This document shows, in pieces, positions 25,474 to 32,531 of a DNA stretch of 54,786 bases. A program made the position numbers and the translations under genes. This DNA is from Parvularcula maris (lineage in GTDB: Bacteria > Pseudomonadota > Alphaproteobacteria > Caulobacterales > Parvularculaceae): contig NZ_JANIBC010000015.1 in assembly GCF_024505085.1 (NCBI RefSeq), forward strand, positions 1 to 54,786, written 5' to 3'. The notes beneath the pieces are model-generated. The model did not search any database and was not told the DNA's origin. It saw nothing but the letters and a program-made list of their open reading frames with translations. The first letter of the stretch is position 1; each line of letters opens with the position of its first letter.

Positions 25474-26538
25474 ATGAAGACATTCCTCATCGCGGCTGGC
25501 GCACTGGCCGGCAGCGTCACCCCGCTGGCGGCCCAGGGCCGCTGGAGCGATATGAGCACCCTCGAAGAGGCCATCGGTAAGGGTGAGTACGGCACCGTCA
25601 CCAGCGTCCTGATCATGGAGCGGGGGCGCACGGTCTATGAGGGCTATTTCAACGGCGCCGATGCGGAGACCCTGCACAACACCCGCTCGGTGACCAAGAC
25701 CATCACCGGCATGGCCGTCGGCGCCGCCGTCGATGAGGGCCTGATGACCGCGGACACCGCAGCGGCGACCTTCTTCACCGACATCGCGCCCTTCGACCAT
25801 CCCGACCCGCGCAAGCTGGACGTGACCATGCAGGACCTTCTCACCATGAGCAGCATCCTCGAATGCGACGATAACGACAATTTCTCCCGCGGCACCGAAG
25901 CAAGGATGCACAATGTCGAGGACTGGGCCTCGTTCTTCTGGGACCTGCCGATCAGGGGCTACCCCTCCTGGTCCGAAAAGCCCGCAACCGCCAAGTATGG
26001 CCGGGTCTTCGCCTACTGCTCCGCCGGGGTGGAGATGGCCGGCTGGGCGGTCGAACGCGCCAGCGGCGAGACCTTCCAGAACTATGTCCAGGCGAAGTTC
26101 TTCGGCCCCATGGGGATCGAGCGTTTCGAATGGCAAGAGAACGGGCTCGGCCAAGCCCATAAGAGCGGCGGTCTCGGCCTGACGACTAGGGGGCTCGCCA
26201 AGTTCGCGGAGATGCAGCGCCGCGGCGGCCTTCACGGCAGGCGCCGCATCCTCTCGAAGAGCTGGACCGAAGAAGCCGTCAAGCCCCGCGTGGTCGCCGA
26301 TGCCGAGCGCGACATCGAGTACGGCTATCTCTGGTGGCTCGACTCCTACGAGACCTCAAACAATCGGTACACGGTTCAGTATATGAGCGGCAACGGCGGC
26401 AACCGCGTCGGCGTCATGCCGGAGCACGAGGTGATCTTCGTCATCACCAAGACCGATTACAACCAGCAGGACATGCACCCGAAGACGAACGATCTCATCG
26501 AGAACGAGATCGTCCCCCGTCTGACGAAGCGTCGGTAG
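25474..26538 (+). CDS. Exported serine hydrolase, class C beta-lactamase fold
   Basis: A 354-aa protein with a signal peptide ending LAA-QG. The catalytic SxxK is S72-VT-K75 (NTRSVTKTITG). The second motif position reads Y181-C-S183 where esterases and class C enzymes usually have YxN. KSGGLGLTTRGLAKF and a C-terminal SGNGGNRVGVMPEH, in the KTG/HxG position, complete the fold. Relatives include esterases, peptidases and 6-aminohexanoate-dimer hydrolases, so resistance should not be assumed. AGGGAG lies 7 bases before the ATG. It is divergent from the CadC-like regulator. Confidence 0.85.
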   Translation: MKTFLIAAGALAGSVTPLAAQGRWSDMSTLEEAIGKGEYGTVTSVLIMERGRTVYEGYFNGADAETLHNTRSVTKTITGMAVGAAVDEGLMTADTAAATFFTDIAPFDHPDPRKLDVTMQDLLTMSSILECDDNDNFSRGTEARMHNVEDWASFFWDLPIRGYPSWSEKPATAKYGRVFAYCSAGVEMAGWAVERASGETFQNYVQAKFFGPMGIERFEWQENGLGQAHKSGGLGLTTRGLAKFAEMQRRGGLHGRRRILSKSWTEEAVKPRVVADAERDIEYGYLWWLDSYETSNNRYTVQYMSGNGGNRVGVMPEHEVIFVITKTDYNQQDMHPKTNDLIENEIVPRLTKRR

Positions 26539-26547
26539 GTCCGGACC

Positions 26548-26838
26548 CTAGCCCCGTATCCGGTCGATGAACGCCGCCATCTTCTCGTCGCGTTCGGACA
26601 GGCCGCCTGCGTCGTGGGTGGTGAGGGTGATCTCGACGCGGTTGTAGACGTTGAACCATTCGGGGTGGTGGTCGTGCTTGTCGGCATAGACCGCCACCCG
26701 GCTCATGAAGCCCCAGGCCTCGTTGAAGTCGGCGAAGGTGAGGGTGGTTTCGGCGGCGTCCTTGCCTTCGGCCTCCTTCCAAGCGGGATGGTCGGCAAAG
26801 AACTGCTGGCGGGCCTCGGCGGTGAGTTTGTGAACCAT
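26548..26838 (-). CDS. phhB: Pterin-4a-carbinolamine dehydratase
   Basis: A 96-aa protein of the PCD/DCoH family. The active-site motif is DKHDHHPEW, preceded by [18 protein letters not shown] and followed by [20 protein letters not shown]. It dehydrates 4a-hydroxytetrahydropterin, normally recycling the cofactor of phenylalanine hydroxylase. No hydroxylase gene is in the window. It converges on the hydrolase gene with 9 bp between stops and is divergent from the MFS gene; the transposon has entered that divergent gap. Confidence 0.95.
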   Translation of the reverse strand: MVHKLTAEARQQFFADHPAWKEAEGKDAAETTLTFADFNEAWGFMSRVAVYADKHDHHPEWFNVYNRVEITLTTHDAGGLSERDEKMAAFIDRIRG

Positions 26839-26991
26839 GGAAGCCGGTTAGCCTTGCCGGACGCTCCCGCCAAGGACCTGGGTGCCGGGCCGCTCATCTC
26901 TCACATCGGGAGAGATCGGCATCTCTGATGCCGAGTGGGGGCAAGCTGTGTGGGAGCTCAATCGAGTAGGGGACGTGAGAGCCTCAGAAAG

Positions 26992-27055
26992 CCCTCACCC
27001 AAAACCCTCCTGTCGTCAGGTTTTGACCTCTCCCGAAGGGAGAGGTGGCGGGAGG
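26992..27055. repeat. REP family B, copy 1
   Basis: CCCTCACCC, then an AAAACC/GGTTTT stem, then CCTCTCCCGAAGGGAGAGG. The same order of parts occurs at 54561-54693. It lies just before the transposon insertion point. Confidence 0.7.
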
Positions 27056-27070
27056 AACCAGCTCCCAAAC

Positions 27071-27078
27071 CGCTGCCT
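27071..27078. repeat. Target-site duplication, left
   Basis: CGCTGCCT directly before the transposon end; an identical copy follows the right end at 29830-29837. Confidence 0.9.
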
Positions 27079-27097
27079 GGTAGTGGGTCAGTTTGAA
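27079..27097 (+). repeat. Left terminal inverted repeat
   Basis: GGTAGTGGGTCAGTTTGAA; the exact reverse complement stands at 29811-29829. The transposase stop codon (27088-27090) lies inside it. Confidence 0.93.
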
Positions 27098-27978
27098 TTT
27101 TCTTTCTTGCGGTAGGCCTTCGGGCGGTTCGGCTTGGGTGCCCGCTCATCGACCAGCTTGATGATGTCTTCCACGTCCCAGATGCGATCCGTGAGGCCAG
27201 CCGCCATCGCTGGCGTCCACTTGTTGAGCGACTTGTGCTGACGGCAGAAGTTGTAGTTCATGAAGTGCAGCGCGCCCGCCAGAGCGTGGTTCTCCACTTT
27301 CTTTGAGAAGGCGTTCGTTAAGCGCGTGAAGCGGCGCATGTTCATCCGCATGGTGAGGTTCTGACGCTCTACGAACGACGTGGAGACCTTCGCCATATCC
27401 GGCTCGCCTTCGATGACATCCTTGCGTGTCTTGCAGCACTCGCCGGGGCTGTAGCGGCGCTCCTGCGGCTTGCCCTTGGGCTCTTGGAACAGCTTCACGA
27501 GCTGGGCGTAGTCCACGTCTGCGCCGAACGCTTCTTCGATGGCTTCAAGGTACGGCTTATGACCATCGGTCGTGATCTGAACCCGCGAGGCGAGACGCGC
27601 CGCCAGATCGGAGATGAAGAGGCGAGCGTAGGAGCTGTCGCGACCGCCGATCAGGTATGAAATGCAAAGCTTGCTGTCGGCGTCGATTGCCGTCCACGTC
27701 CACACGTCGCCAGCGTCTTCGGGAGCGGCCTTCGCATCGGCGACGTTCTTCGCTTTGGCGTAGCAAAAGGACCAGATTTCATCGCACTGGACGCGCTCGG
27801 CTTCGACCTCGCGCACCATTTCGTTATGAAAGGCAGCGCAGGCTTCACCCGCTTCCACTAGCAGCTTCGAAACCGTGTTTTTGGAAACTTCGGCGATCCG
27901 CGCCGTGCCCCGGATCGACATGCCATCGAGAAGACACTTCAAGATGGTCTTGCGGGTATGAAGGGGCAGCTTGTTCAT
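27088..27978 (-). CDS. IS1-family DDE transposase
   Basis: A 296-aa single-frame transposase. An N-terminal helix-turn-helix (about residues 13-45, GMSIRGTARIAEVSKNTVSKLL) is followed by the catalytic triad D66 (QCDEIWSF), D138 (TTDGHKPY) and E204 (SFVERQNLTMRM). A conserved NHALAGALHFMNYNFCRQHKSL tail follows. Unlike classical IS1 it needs no frameshift, as in the single-frame subgroup seen in many alphaproteobacteria. All catalytic residues are present and the gene is unbroken. The start at 27978 is preceded by a weak AAGGGG. Confidence 0.93.
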   Translation of the reverse strand: MNKLPLHTRKTILKCLLDGMSIRGTARIAEVSKNTVSKLLVEAGEACAAFHNEMVREVEAERVQCDEIWSFCYAKAKNVADAKAAPEDAGDVWTWTAIDADSKLCISYLIGGRDSSYARLFISDLAARLASRVQITTDGHKPYLEAIEEAFGADVDYAQLVKLFQEPKGKPQERRYSPGECCKTRKDVIEGEPDMAKVSTSFVERQNLTMRMNMRRFTRLTNAFSKKVENHALAGALHFMNYNFCRQHKSLNKWTPAMAAGLTDRIWDVEDIIKLVDERAPKPNRPKAYRKKENSN

Positions 27979-27998
27979 GCCCCTTCATATTGACCTTT

Positions 27999-28017
27999 AT
28001 GCTTGAGCGTCAAGCAT
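27999..28017. promoter_or_regulatory. Palindrome upstream of the transposase gene
   Basis: ATGCTTGA-GCG-TCAAGCAT, with 8-bp arms, lies 21 bp before the transposase start and abuts the end of the last cargo gene. On the minus strand it overlaps a possible -35 (TTGACG), with TATGAA 18 bases further on. It could be an operator limiting transposase expression. Confidence 0.4.
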
Positions 28018-28190
28018 CAATGGTCAGTTTGCTGCTTCTTCCTCTGCCGATACTCTGCAAAGAGTTTACTGATCTGATTATCGAATTTGCCCATAACCTC
28101 AGCTAGTTGCGGGCTGGGTGGTGCAGGCTCGTGGCGGTTGGCGTTGCTTTGACGAAACCCGCGTCCTTGTCGATCAAACGCTCGCTGCAT
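28017..28190 (-). CDS. Cargo gene 3: small basic protein
   Basis: A 57-aa hydrophilic protein beginning MQRAFDRQGRGFRQS, with a basic amphipathic C-terminus (VMGKFDNQISKLFAEYRQRKKQQ). The family is unknown. AGGAGG lies 6 bases before the ATG at 28190, which favours it over an ATG two codons upstream that touches the ribosome site. It overlaps the end of the Ntn-hydrolase-like gene by 17 bases, so it is translated from the same message. A partner or regulator of that protein is possible but unproven. Confidence 0.6.
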   Translation of the reverse strand: MQRAFDRQGRGFRQSNANRHEPAPPSPQLAEVMGKFDNQISKLFAEYRQRKKQQTDH

Positions 28191-29526
28191 CGTCATCCTC
28201 CTGAGGCGCATCCCGAGATATAGCTATTCGCTCGAAATATCTAGCGTTCAAATCAGGTGGAAAGTAATGTTTTCTCTTAACCCAAACGAAACCTTCAGTT
28301 TTCGAGATAACAGCAACGTCAATAGGCCCGCCGACTGTCTCAAACCCCCGCGAGACTTTCCGCTTCGTAGAGGTCAGATCTACTAGTGCTTCTGCTGTCT
28401 TTGCCATCTCAGGCTTCGGCATGAACTCAATCATGGATATTATATCACTTCGAGCATCGGTCTGGATGGCCTCAAAAGCCTCTTTGTCAATTTGCTCTTT
28501 GAACTGACTGATTGCTTCTTCAACGGTCGTCTTGAGGTCGTCATATGCCCCATCGGATGGGAGGGACTCAATGACTTCCGAGAGGACTTTGTTCACAGCG
28601 TTCGAGCAATATTGAGACAGTTGGTCGCGCACCTCCTGGTCGAGACCATCCACGAAACGGTCCACAACATCTCGCTGCGCGAACGGAACAATGTCTGCCC
28701 TCGGCTTGGAGCGGTCAATATCGCAGGTGTAATCACACTCGTATTTGAGTCGGTCACCGATCATCCCGCCGATCTTGAAACTAAGCAGAGATGGAAAGCG
28801 TTCCTTCTTGCCAAAACCAAAAACAACAAGTCCGGTATATCCGCCAGCGAAACTTCTCAGTAGAACAAGCTCGAGTACGCGAACGGCTTTTCTCTTTACC
28901 TCATCAGGAAGGGGCAACATTGCAAAGTCATTGACAAAACTCTCAAGGTTTTCGATATCGGCAGCCGAAAGCTGAGGTTGGCTCTCCGACCCGAAGAACC
29001 GAAGCTCGGGATCGGACTCCAATATTGAAATACGTTCGTCTAGCTCTTTGCTGTATAATTCCTCGTAGCGTGCCTGGGACCGTTCCCTAAAGTCTTTGAT
29101 TGACTGGTCAGGCTCCCCGTTCTTACTGGCCTCAACCGCTTCGCGGGTCATTGTATACGATACCTTGTGCTGGATGCTGTCCCACATCTCGCCCAAAGTG
29201 GCTTCAATTTCCTCGTTGATTAGCTCCGACGCTGCCCCCTTCCCCTCGTTGTTCAGAAATTCGAGAAAGGCGAACGCAGCATTCTCAACCTTGTCGAAAG
29301 CACCTGCTTGATCACGGAACTCGCGAACCAGGGATTGGAGAGGAATGCCGAGAAAGTGCATCCCGCTATAAACCATGATGCCGATCGGCTGGGCCGTAGT
29401 CAGCTCGAAAATTTTGTCGGCGCTATCGTATGTCTTGGAAAAATTTGCGCCATGAGTGATTGTCACTGCGCTGTCGGCCGCCACGGCAACGGCAGTTTTG
29501 TTCAAAATCGCAACTTCAGCTGTCAC
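28174..29526 (-). CDS. Cargo gene 2: proteasome-like Ntn hydrolase (predicted)
   Basis: About 450 aa. AGGAG lies 8 bases before a GTG at 29526; removal of Met would leave Thr1 of TAEVAILNKTAVAVAADSAV. Counting from that Thr, Asp17 falls in AADSA exactly as in proteasome beta subunits and HslV. KIFEL places Lys37 where those proteins have Lys33. GIMVYSG (48-54) resembles the glycine turn lining the active site. Later GGYTGLVVFGFG and GGPIDVAVISK read as core strands. Extra, mostly helical parts (roughly 75-225 and 280-400) make it over twice the usual size. Similar long proteins occur in other bacteria without known function. Protease activity is inferred, not shown. Confidence 0.72.
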   Translation of the reverse strand: MTAEVAILNKTAVAVAADSAVTITHGANFSKTYDSADKIFELTTAQPIGIMVYSGMHFLGIPLQSLVREFRDQAGAFDKVENAAFAFLEFLNNEGKGAASELINEEIEATLGEMWDSIQHKVSYTMTREAVEASKNGEPDQSIKDFRERSQARYEELYSKELDERISILESDPELRFFGSESQPQLSAADIENLESFVNDFAMLPLPDEVKRKAVRVLELVLLRSFAGGYTGLVVFGFGKKERFPSLLSFKIGGMIGDRLKYECDYTCDIDRSKPRADIVPFAQRDVVDRFVDGLDQEVRDQLSQYCSNAVNKVLSEVIESLPSDGAYDDLKTTVEEAISQFKEQIDKEAFEAIQTDARSDIISMIEFMPKPEMAKTAEALVDLTSTKRKVSRGFETVGGPIDVAVISKTEGFVWVKRKHYFPPDLNARYFERIAISRDAPQEDDDAASV

Positions 29527-29752
29527 ACTTCCAGCGCTCCTTTGCGGCAATCCGAGCAATCTCTGCGCGCCGCTCAGGAGACAGTTTGCGGGCTCGGGAG
29601 ACCCCGCCCTTCAATCCACCCTCGCGACCGAGCTTCACTTGCTCAGTCTCATTTGATTCGCAATCTTCAGACTCAGCCCCGGTAGCTAAGTCAACAATCC
29701 GCTTAGCCAGCTGGTTCGCATCGCGAGGGCGCTTGGGGTTCTTTCCGGTCAT
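29516..29752 (-). CDS. Cargo gene 1: histone-H1-like small protein
   Basis: A 78-aa hydrophilic protein, MTGKNPKRPRDANQLAKRIVDLATG, then an acidic linker, then LGREGGLKGGVSRARKLSPERRAEIARIAAKERW. This layout matches short proteins of alphaproteobacteria often labelled histone H1-like; they may bind nucleic acid. The ATG at 29752 is taken because the longer reading starts with TTG inside the terminal repeat. It is the first cargo gene, 58 bp inside the right end, and its 3' end contains the ribosome site and start of the Ntn-like gene (11-base overlap). Confidence 0.7.
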   Translation of the reverse strand: MTGKNPKRPRDANQLAKRIVDLATGAESEDCESNETEQVKLGREGGLKGGVSRARKLSPERRAEIARIAAKERWKCDS

Positions 29753-29810
29753 GCCCCAAGATATGGCACCTTGCGGGCCCGGGGACAAACCCCCGTCAAT
29801 CCCGCCGATT

Positions 29811-29829
29811 TTCAAACTGACCCACTACC
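29811..29829 (-). repeat. Right terminal inverted repeat
   Basis: TTCAAACTGACCCACTACC, the exact reverse complement of the left end at 27079-27097. Confidence 0.93.
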
Positions 29830-29837
29830 CGCTGCCT
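29830..29837. repeat. Target-site duplication, right
   Basis: CGCTGCCT, identical to 27071-27078, directly after the right terminal repeat. Confidence 0.9.
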
Positions 29838-29880
29838 TCCCGTATCGACACGTAGATGAGCGAGCCGCTACGTGCCCGGC

Positions 29881-31401
29881 ATGGCCGATGTGACGAGCTG
29901 CACCGATCCCGCCCGCACCAGGCCAGCATCAAAGAACGAGGCTCGGCCCTGCGCCAAGAGCGACCGCAAATGGGTGCTGACGGCGGCCATCCTCGCCTCG
30001 GCGCTCGGCTTCATCGAGGGGTCCGTGGTCACCCTCGCCGTCCCTGCGATCAGGCAGGGGCTCGGTGCGAGCTTCGCCGAGATCCAGTGGATCATGAACG
30101 GCTATCTTCTGATGCTGGGCGCCTTCATTTTGCCCGCCGGGGGGCTCGGGGATCGGTTCGGGCAGCGCGACGTGATCCTCGTCGGCATCGTCGTCTTCAT
30201 CGCCACCTCGGTCTGGTGCGGCCTCGCCCAGTCGCCCGAAGAGCTGATCGCGGCTAGGGTGGTCAAGGGGGCAGGCGCGGCGCTGATGGTGCCGGGCTCC
30301 CTGGCGCTGATCGCCAAGAACTTCCCCAAGGAAGAGCGCGGCGCGGCCATCGGCCTCTGGTCGGGCGCGTCGGCGGTGACCACGGCCCTCGGTCCCGTCC
30401 TGGGCGGCGCGATCCTGCAGGGGGCAGGGGAGGAGGGCTGGCGGATGATCTTCTTCCTCAACGTGCCCCTCGGCGCCCTGGCCGTGCTGGTCCTTCTCAA
30501 GGTGCCGCGCGACGAGGGAAGGCCCGAGCGCAAGATCGACCTGCCGGGCGGCGTGCTCGCCGCGCTGATGCTGGGCAGCCTCGCCTACGCCCTGACGGTG
30601 CTGGGCGAGGAGGGCGGCCGCGTTATGGCGGCGGTCGGCTTCCTCGGCTTTGCGGCCGCACTGGCGGCGCTTCTCGCCGCCGAGCACCGCTCGCCATCAC
30701 CCATGATGCCGCTCGGCCTTTTCGCCAGCAAAAGCTTTTCGGGTGCGAACCTCCTCACGCTTCTTCTCTACCTGGCTCTCGGCGGGGTCCTGTTCTTCGC
30801 GCCCATGACGCTGATCGAGATGCATGGCCTGTCGGAGGGGGCGGCGGGGCTTCTCTTCGTGCCGTTCTCCTTGGTCATCGCCGCAGCCTCACGGCTCACC
30901 GGGGGATGGGCCGACAAGGTGGGGTTCCGCCTGCCTCTGACCCTAGGCCCCGTCGTCGCCGCTATAGGCTTCGCCCTGGTGGGCTTCTTCATCATGCGCG
31001 GCGCGTTCTATGTCGGCGTGCTGCCTTCCATGGCGTTTTTGGGCCTCGGCATGGGGATCGCCGTTCCTCCCCTCGGCGCTGCCGTGATGGCTTCGGTGCC
31101 GGACGACCGGGTGGGCGTCGCCTCCGGCATCAATAACGGCGTCAGCCGGGTCAGCCAGCTCCTCGCCGTGGCGGCGCTCGGTCTTCTGGCGTCTCTGGCG
31201 TTTCGCGCCAGCCTGCCCGAGGGGGCCGGGGCGGCGGATTTCGGCGAGGGGAGGGAGGTGCTGCCCGCCGAGGCCTTCGCTTCCGCCATGGGGGCAGGGT
31301 TCACCGCCATCACCGCTGCAGCCGTTCTTCTGTCCCTCCTCGCTGCGGCCACGGCCTTTCTCACCCAGGACGGGCGGCCCCCCGCCAACACTGCGACGTG
31401 A
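29881..31401 (+). CDS. MFS drug/solute exporter, DHA2 (14-TM) type
   Basis: About 506 aa with the 14-helix layout of the DHA2 family. Features seen are a cytoplasmic N-terminus rich in Arg/Lys, first helix WVLTAAILASALGFIEGSVVTLAVPAI, motif GGLGDRFGQRD (loop 2-3), and the helix-5 antiporter motif within SGASAVTTALGPVLGGAIL. These proteins export hydrophobic or cationic compounds using the proton gradient. The start is uncertain: ATG 29881 or GTG 29872, neither with a clear ribosome site. The transposon ends only about 50 bp upstream and may have displaced the native promoter. Confidence 0.9.
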   Translation: MADVTSCTDPARTRPASKNEARPCAKSDRKWVLTAAILASALGFIEGSVVTLAVPAIRQGLGASFAEIQWIMNGYLLMLGAFILPAGGLGDRFGQRDVILVGIVVFIATSVWCGLAQSPEELIAARVVKGAGAALMVPGSLALIAKNFPKEERGAAIGLWSGASAVTTALGPVLGGAILQGAGEEGWRMIFFLNVPLGALAVLVLLKVPRDEGRPERKIDLPGGVLAALMLGSLAYALTVLGEEGGRVMAAVGFLGFAAALAALLAAEHRSPSPMMPLGLFASKSFSGANLLTLLLYLALGGVLFFAPMTLIEMHGLSEGAAGLLFVPFSLVIAAASRLTGGWADKVGFRLPLTLGPVVAAIGFALVGFFIMRGAFYVGVLPSMAFLGLGMGIAVPPLGAAVMASVPDDRVGVASGINNGVSRVSQLLAVAALGLLASLAFRASLPEGAGAADFGEGREVLPAEAFASAMGAGFTAITAAAVLLSLLAAATAFLTQDGRPPANTAT

Positions 31402-31490
31402 CAGTTTTGTCCGCCTCGCCCGGTGGTGCTTGATCCGTTAAGCTTAATGACGGACAAGAGAAGCTCAGCTGGATAGCGGCGGGGCGCGTC

Positions 31491-32531
31491 TTGGTCAGGC
31501 ATCTTCCCATTCTGGGGCTCATCATCCTTGTGGCGGCGGCGTTTGCGGGCGGCTCCTCGGCGCGGGCCGAGTACAGCCTGTGCAACAAGACGAGCTACGC
31601 GCTCTCGGCGGCGCTCGGCTTCGTGGAGGAGGACAACCTCCTCACCCGCGGCTGGTGGCGGCTTCGTCCCGGCGAGTGCAAGAAGGTCATCTCCGAAGAG
31701 ATCCAGGCGGGCCGCTACTACGTCTATGCCGAGGCGATCCCCGGCCACCGGGGCGAGCTCAAGACCTGGTCCGGCGGCACGCCGCTCTGCGTTCAGAACG
31801 ACAGCCTCTTCACCCTGCGCGACCAGTCGGTCTGCGCCGAGGACCCGTCCCGCCAGCGCGACTTCAACGGCGTCGACATCGCAGCGGAGGACGGCGGCAA
31901 CTTCACCACCGACTTCACCGACGAGAACAACTTCTCCACCTACCAGGCCCAGGTGGCGGGCATTCAGCGGCTCCTCGCCGATGTGGGTTTCGACATCGGC
32001 GCCGTGGACGGCCAGCTCGGTGCCACCACCAAATCCGCTCTTCGCCAGTACAGAAGGTCGAGGGGCATCGGCCAGGACGGGGTGATCGACGACCAGGTGA
32101 TGGACCAACTCATTACTGAGGTGAACAACGAGGACGCCAAGCTCGGCTTCTTCTTCTGCAACGAGACGCTCTTGCCCGTCTGGTCCGCCTTCGCCCAGCC
32201 AGCGCGCAACGGGGAGGGCTACGAGGCGTCCGGCTGGTGGCGGCTTGAGCCCTCGTCTTGCGCCAAGGTCAGGCGCGGCGAGCTCTCCGCCGAGCCCTAC
32301 TATGTCTACGGCATCATGCAGGCCGAGGATCAGGAGCTGCAGCTCGCCGGCGGCGACACCGAGTTCTGCGTCAGCGCCGTGCAGTTCGAGGCCCGCTCCG
32401 ACGTCGCCTGCGCCGAGAGCGGCTTCGACGTGGCCAGCTTCCGCCGCATCGACACTGGCAGCGAGAAGGCCTGGACCTTCGTCTTCCGCCCCGAACAGTT
32501 CAACGCCGAGCTGAGCCAGGCGACGCAGTGA
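31491..32531 (+). CDS. Exported DUF1036 / peptidoglycan-binding protein
   Basis: A 346-aa protein from a TTG start, with a signal peptide ending ARA-EY. Two DUF1036 domains (about residues 27-140 and 220-335) each show the pattern LCNKT / FCNET, SGWWRLEP-type WWRL and a conserved cysteine. Between them is a PG_binding_1 module (about 155-205: IQRLLADVGFDIGAVDGQLGATTKSALRQYRRSRGI). This suggests a periplasmic protein anchored to the cell wall; the DUF1036 ligand is unknown. No better start than the TTG is in frame. The stop overlaps the following gene by 3 bases. Confidence 0.82.
   Translation: MVRHLPILGLIILVAAAFAGGSSARAEYSLCNKTSYALSAALGFVEEDNLLTRGWWRLRPGECKKVISEEIQAGRYYVYAEAIPGHRGELKTWSGGTPLCVQNDSLFTLRDQSVCAEDPSRQRDFNGVDIAAEDGGNFTTDFTDENNFSTYQAQVAGIQRLLADVGFDIGAVDGQLGATTKSALRQYRRSRGIGQDGVIDDQVMDQLITEVNNEDAKLGFFFCNETLLPVWSAFAQPARNGEGYEASGWWRLEPSSCAKVRRGELSAEPYYVYGIMQAEDQELQLAGGDTEFCVSAVQFEARSDVACAESGFDVASFRRIDTGSEKAWTFVFRPEQFNAELSQATQ

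Larger units (their letters stand above)
27079..29829. mobile_element. IS1-family transposon with three cargo genes
   Basis: A complete 2751-bp element. Its ends are perfect 19-bp inverted repeats (27079-27097 and 29811-29829), beginning GGTAGTGGGTCAG; the GGTnnTG start is typical of IS1-family ends. An 8-bp direct duplication, CGCTGCCT, flanks it at 27071-27078 and 29830-29837. It carries one DDE transposase and three overlapping passenger genes, all on the minus strand. Cargo GC is visibly lower than that of the host genes. It is inserted in the divergent gap between phhB and the MFS gene, about 50 bp before the latter. Everything needed for mobility looks intact. Confidence 0.93.
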
